This document shows, in pieces, positions 50,422 to 52,758 of a DNA stretch of 52,758 nt. How positions within the stretch are numbered: position 1 is the first letter of the stretch; every line of letters starts with the position of its first letter. The stretch is taken from contig CACYOC010000012.1 in the NCBI GenBank assembly GCA_902775975.1, positions 1-52,758 of the forward strand. The letters are read 5' to 3'. The notes below the pieces were generated by a model, which ran no database searches, was not told where the DNA came from, and saw only the letters and a program-made list of their open reading frames with translations. The translations under genes and the position numbers were made by a program. The stretch comes from an uncultured Bacteroidales bacterium. GTDB taxonomy: Bacteria > Bacteroidota > Bacteroidia > Bacteroidales > Bacteroidaceae.

Positions 50422-50486
50422 TTAAGTTGTTAATAAAAAAAATAAACGGTGACCCACCCGGCCACCATTTATAATTAACAACTTAA
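50422..50486. repeat. 13-bp perfect inverted repeat enclosing a terminator-like hairpin
   Basis: TTAAGTTGTTAAT (50422-50434) and ATTAACAACTTAA (50474-50486). Inside, ATAAACGGTG and CACCATTTAT pair with one mismatch around ACCCACCCGGC. On the minus strand the inner hairpin is followed by a T-run (50442-50435), so it could end transcription between the epimerase gene and the fimbrial genes. Confidence 0.8.
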
Positions 50487-50642
50487 CCCACAAAATATTT
50501 TACTTTTTACACAATTCCTTTCAGGAATTCATCTGACAGGCACAAAAAAAGGCCGAAGGTCTTGAGAATGCAGGGATTTATCCATAGAACTCTTTATACC
50601 TTTAGAGTCCCTCCAGTGAAGGGACGGCTATAATGCAGGGAT
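50487..50642. other. Gap between epimerase and fimbrial-type genes
   Basis: Contains GTCCCT/AGGGAC hairpin (about 50608-50626) and two direct copies of ATGCAGGGATT (50568-50578 and 50632-50642). No gene. Confidence 0.5.
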
Positions 50643-51827
50643 TCATTTACAGTAAAAAGCCTTATACCATTGGGCAAAAGCTCTCAATCCTTCCCTCAAC
50701 GTAATCTTCGGGGTAAACCCGAAATCACGCTCCAGGGCCGTGGCATCGGCATACGTGGTTGGAACGTCACCTGGTTGCATGGCAACCAATTGCTTGTGTG
50801 CCTCGAAGTCGAAGTCTGCAGGAAGGACGCCTGCGCGAACTAATTCCTCTTGTAGAATCTGTACGAAATCAAGCAGACTCTCAGGCTGACCACCTCCGAT
50901 GTTATATACTGCGTATGGCGGGATAGGCAATCCATCCTCACCCTTCTTTCGCTCAGGAGCACCTTGCATCACACGATATACACCCTCCACGATGTCATCG
51001 ACATAAGTAAAATCTCGACGGCAGTTGCCATAGTTGAATATCTGGATGGTTTCACCCTTCAGTAGTTTGTTGGTAAACCCGAAGTACGCCATGTCCGGAC
51101 GCCCGGCAGGACCATACACCGTAAAGAACCGCAAGCCCGTCGTAGGTATGTCATACAACTTCGAATAGCAGTGGGCAAACAGCTCGTTGCTCTTCTTGGT
51201 AGCTGCATATAGCGACACAGGATTATCCACCCTGTCATCCGTTGAGAATGGTACTTTCTTGTTTCCACCATACACAGAACTACTCGAGGCATATACAAGG
51301 TGTTCAACGCCACGATATGTCTGATGGTTGATGGCTGATGGCTGAGCATTCACATCTTCCTTCTTACATCTTACTTCATCCATCGAGTGCCTGCACGCCT
51401 CCAGTATATTGTAGAACCCAATCATATTGCTCTGGATATAGGCATCAGGATTGGTGATGCTATAGCGTACACCAGCCTGTGCAGCGAGGTTCACCACCAC
51501 CTGCGGCTTATACTCCTCAAAGATGCCGTCAATGGTCTGCTTGTCGGCAATATCACCTTTAATGAAATGCCAAGACCCTCCTAAATTCTCCCTGTTTAGG
51601 GAGGACTCTTCACTTCCCCCTATGCAGGGGGACTGAGGGAGTCTGGTCTCTAATTCCCTTAATCGATATTCCTTCAGTGCCACATCATAGTAGTCGTTCA
51701 TATTGTCAATACCAATGATGGTAGCACCTTTCACGTCTTTGAACAGACGCTTCACCAAGTTCGATCCTATAAAACCAGCAGCACCTGTTACAAGAATTGT
51801 CTTGTTGTCCAATAATATTTTTTCCAT
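50643..51827 (-). CDS. NAD-dependent nucleotide-sugar epimerase (UDP-glucuronate 4-epimerase-like) with two insertions
   Basis: 394 aa, longer than the usual 335-350. TGAAGFIGSNLV is the NAD site; YASSSSVYGGNKK and YAATKKSNE give the catalytic Ser/Tyr/Lys; NYGNCRRDFTYVDDIVEG and PGDVPTTYADATALERDFGFTP fit UDP-glucuronate epimerases of capsule synthesis. Two stretches do not belong to the family: RLPQSPCIGGSEESSLNRE (coded at about 51575-51647), which carries two palindromic repeat cores, and DEVRCKKEDVNAQPSAINHQ (about 51319-51385), made of short tandem repeats. Both keep the frame. The enzyme may still fold if these are surface loops. Next to a sugar nucleotidyltransferase, so polysaccharide synthesis is likely. 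Confidence 0.9.
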   Translation of the reverse strand: MEKILLDNKTILVTGAAGFIGSNLVKRLFKDVKGATIIGIDNMNDYYDVALKEYRLRELETRLPQSPCIGGSEESSLNRENLGGSWHFIKGDIADKQTIDGIFEEYKPQVVVNLAAQAGVRYSITNPDAYIQSNMIGFYNILEACRHSMDEVRCKKEDVNAQPSAINHQTYRGVEHLVYASSSSVYGGNKKVPFSTDDRVDNPVSLYAATKKSNELFAHCYSKLYDIPTTGLRFFTVYGPAGRPDMAYFGFTNKLLKGETIQIFNYGNCRRDFTYVDDIVEGVYRVMQGAPERKKGEDGLPIPPYAVYNIGGGQPESLLDFVQILQEELVRAGVLPADFDFEAHKQLVAMQPGDVPTTYADATALERDFGFTPKITLREGLRAFAQWYKAFYCK

Positions 51828-51841
51828 AAGACTCTCTAAAT

Positions 51842-51857
51842 CTCCCTGTTTAGGGAG
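51842..51857. repeat. Palindromic repeat CTCCCTGTTTAGGGAG
   Basis: 16-bp hairpin core in the gap before the epimerase start. The identical 16-mer is found inside the epimerase gene at 51588-51603. Confidence 0.9.
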
Positions 51858-51918
51858 ACTTTAAAATCATTAATTGTTATATCTAAAATTTTGTTCATTT
51901 GTATATCCATCGCTGGCT

Positions 51919-51950
51919 CTCCCCTATACAGGGGAGTTGGAGGGGTCTCC
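51919..51950. repeat. Palindromic repeat at the nucleotidyltransferase stop codon
   Basis: CTCCCCTATACAGGGGAG (51919-51936) followed by TTGGAGGGGTCTCC. The stop codon and last residues of the nucleotidyltransferase (GDPSNSPV) lie in it. Confidence 0.85.
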
Positions 51951-52676
51951 AAACTTCTCAACCGCCTCGTAATAAGTATCGAGGCTACCTATATCAAATC
52001 GTCCAGCACTCATGGGCCAGGCGTGCATGGTGGTATGCTCCACCATATAGTGCGCCAGATTACCCGGAGCATCCTTGCCACAGCCATTCTCTACGGAGTG
52101 ACGTACCAAGTCGAGGTCTTTCTTTAGATAGATATAGAACGGCGGTACTGCCCAGTGGCTCTTGGGCACCTGTGGCTTCTCCTCCATACCCAGCACACGA
52201 TAGTTCTCATCCAGTTCGACTACTCCCGTCCTCTGCAACTTCTCGATGCTCGGCTGCTCATGGCACATGATACAACTCGTCTGCTTTTCTTTAGCAAAAT
52301 CCACAAATTCCTGGAACGAGAAGAACAGCAGATTATCTGCCGCCACTACCAACAAGTCTTCATTGATGTGGAGCTTATCCATTGCAAACAGCAAGTCGCA
52401 CACAGCCCCAAGACGAGTTTCGTTTGTCTCTGTTCCATCATCAACGATGGTAATAGGCTTGCTATAGTGCAAATCCTTCTTCCATTCCTCGAAAATACCA
52501 GCAAACTTATGGTTGGTGATAATAATATGTTCATCTATCTCAGGAATCCCATCGATATCATCCAACATTCTTCCCAGAATAGTATTCTCGCCTATTTTCA
52601 ATAACGGCTTCGGAAAGTTTTTAGTCAACTCTCCCAGCCGAGTGGCGTAACCCGCCGCTATTACAACACATTTCAT
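51924..52676 (-). CDS. Sugar-1-phosphate nucleotidyltransferase
   Basis: 250 aa. MKCVVIAAGYATRLGELTKNFPKPLLKIGENTIL is the NTP-transferase signature with the catalytic Lys in FPKPLLKI; later VVELDENYRVLGMEEKP and GRFDIGSLDTYYEAVEKFG are also family motifs. It activates a sugar phosphate with an NTP for polysaccharide synthesis; the sugar cannot be named. The last eight residues derive from a palindromic repeat, so the end may have been altered. Upstream of the epimerase gene by 96 nt. Confidence 0.88.
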   Translation of the reverse strand: MKCVVIAAGYATRLGELTKNFPKPLLKIGENTILGRMLDDIDGIPEIDEHIIITNHKFAGIFEEWKKDLHYSKPITIVDDGTETNETRLGAVCDLLFAMDKLHINEDLLVVAADNLLFFSFQEFVDFAKEKQTSCIMCHEQPSIEKLQRTGVVELDENYRVLGMEEKPQVPKSHWAVPPFYIYLKKDLDLVRHSVENGCGKDAPGNLAHYMVEHTTMHAWPMSAGRFDIGSLDTYYEAVEKFGDPSNSPV

Positions 52677-52758
52677 ATTTATCTTTTTTATTTGACCACG
52701 GATGACTCGGATTGAACGGATTATCTTTTTGTATTGATGACAATCTTGGGAAAGATTG
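52677..52758. other. Right edge, no feature
   Basis: AT-rich gap with a weak repeat of CGGAT (52696-52722). No complete promoter box recognised before the window ends. Confidence 0.4.

Noticed and set aside
50422-50486. Invertible phase-variation promoter
   Set aside because: The 39-nt spacer is short for site-specific inversion and no recombinase gene is near; a leader hairpin explains it better.

Overview
The window looks like a chromosome segment from a gut or oral Bacteroidales, most likely Prevotella/Segatella-like. The grounds are promoters of the Bacteroidetes type (TTTG, 19-20 bp, TAnnTTTG) in front of many genes, FimB/Mfa2-like lipoproteins, an LruC-type lipoprotein, YjbH-like, DUF4421 and OmpA/FadL barrels, and a ferredoxin-linked branched-chain 2-oxoacid oxidoreductase. 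No rRNA or tRNA gene was seen. Species is not determined.

Left part (1-14.1 kb) is a visibly AT-richer defence island. It opens with the right end of an IS66-family element (to base 137), followed by non-coding DNA with a 22-bp tandem repeat. All its genes lie on the minus strand and read right to left: sspB-like (DUF4007), sspC-like P-loop ATPase, sspD-like PP-loop/Fe-S protein, a PLD-nuclease/helicase fusion, a 78-aa protein, a DndD/Rad50-like ATPase with a CxxC hook, an unrecognised 202-aa protein, a 644-aa protein, and a 179-aa protein with its own promoter. The first three match the writer module of single-strand DNA phosphorothioation (Ssp). The next group resembles an sspFGH-like effector module. 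The last two appear to share a sulfur-binding-domain-like module that could read the mark. No cysteine desulfurase (sspA) is present. A strong promoter at 14.06-14.09 kb would give the operon a long leader containing a nested 125-nt palindrome.

Middle part (14.1-34.4 kb) is core metabolism and housekeeping. It holds a solitary antitoxin-like gene and an esterase, both bounded by copies of a direct repeat, then a metal permease with HMA domain, greA, a TPR protein, folD, ffh, queH, a TerB/DnaJ protein, a small HD hydrolase and an acyl-ACP thioesterase. An LruC-type lipoprotein follows on the plus strand. The ilvD-ilvB-ilvN operon, ompA and the vor operon (ferredoxin, alpha, beta, gamma) complete it. 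IlvB/IlvN/IlvD make branched 2-oxoacids and Vor interconverts these with acyl-CoAs, so the two operons are metabolic neighbours.

Right part (34.5-52.7 kb) has a RelA-type alarmone synthetase with a decayed hydrolase domain, HIT, DUF1015, YigZ, an FAD oxidoreductase, DUF1232, DUF4421, a Gfo/Idh/MocA oxidoreductase, a small membrane protein, HisBd, FadL, a two-gene YjbH-like pair, two fimbrial-type lipoproteins, a nucleotide-sugar epimerase and a sugar nucleotidyltransferase.

A theme runs through the core DNA. Intergenic gaps are filled with short tandem repeats (7-9 nt units) and small palindromic repeats, and the same kinds of sequence also sit in frame inside genes (permease, queH, hisB, epimerase) or supply C-termini (vorB, nucleotidyltransferase). 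One dispersed repeat carries a complete promoter. The best candidates for new biology are the Ssp island with its two reader-like proteins and structured leader, and this family of in-frame repeat insertions.
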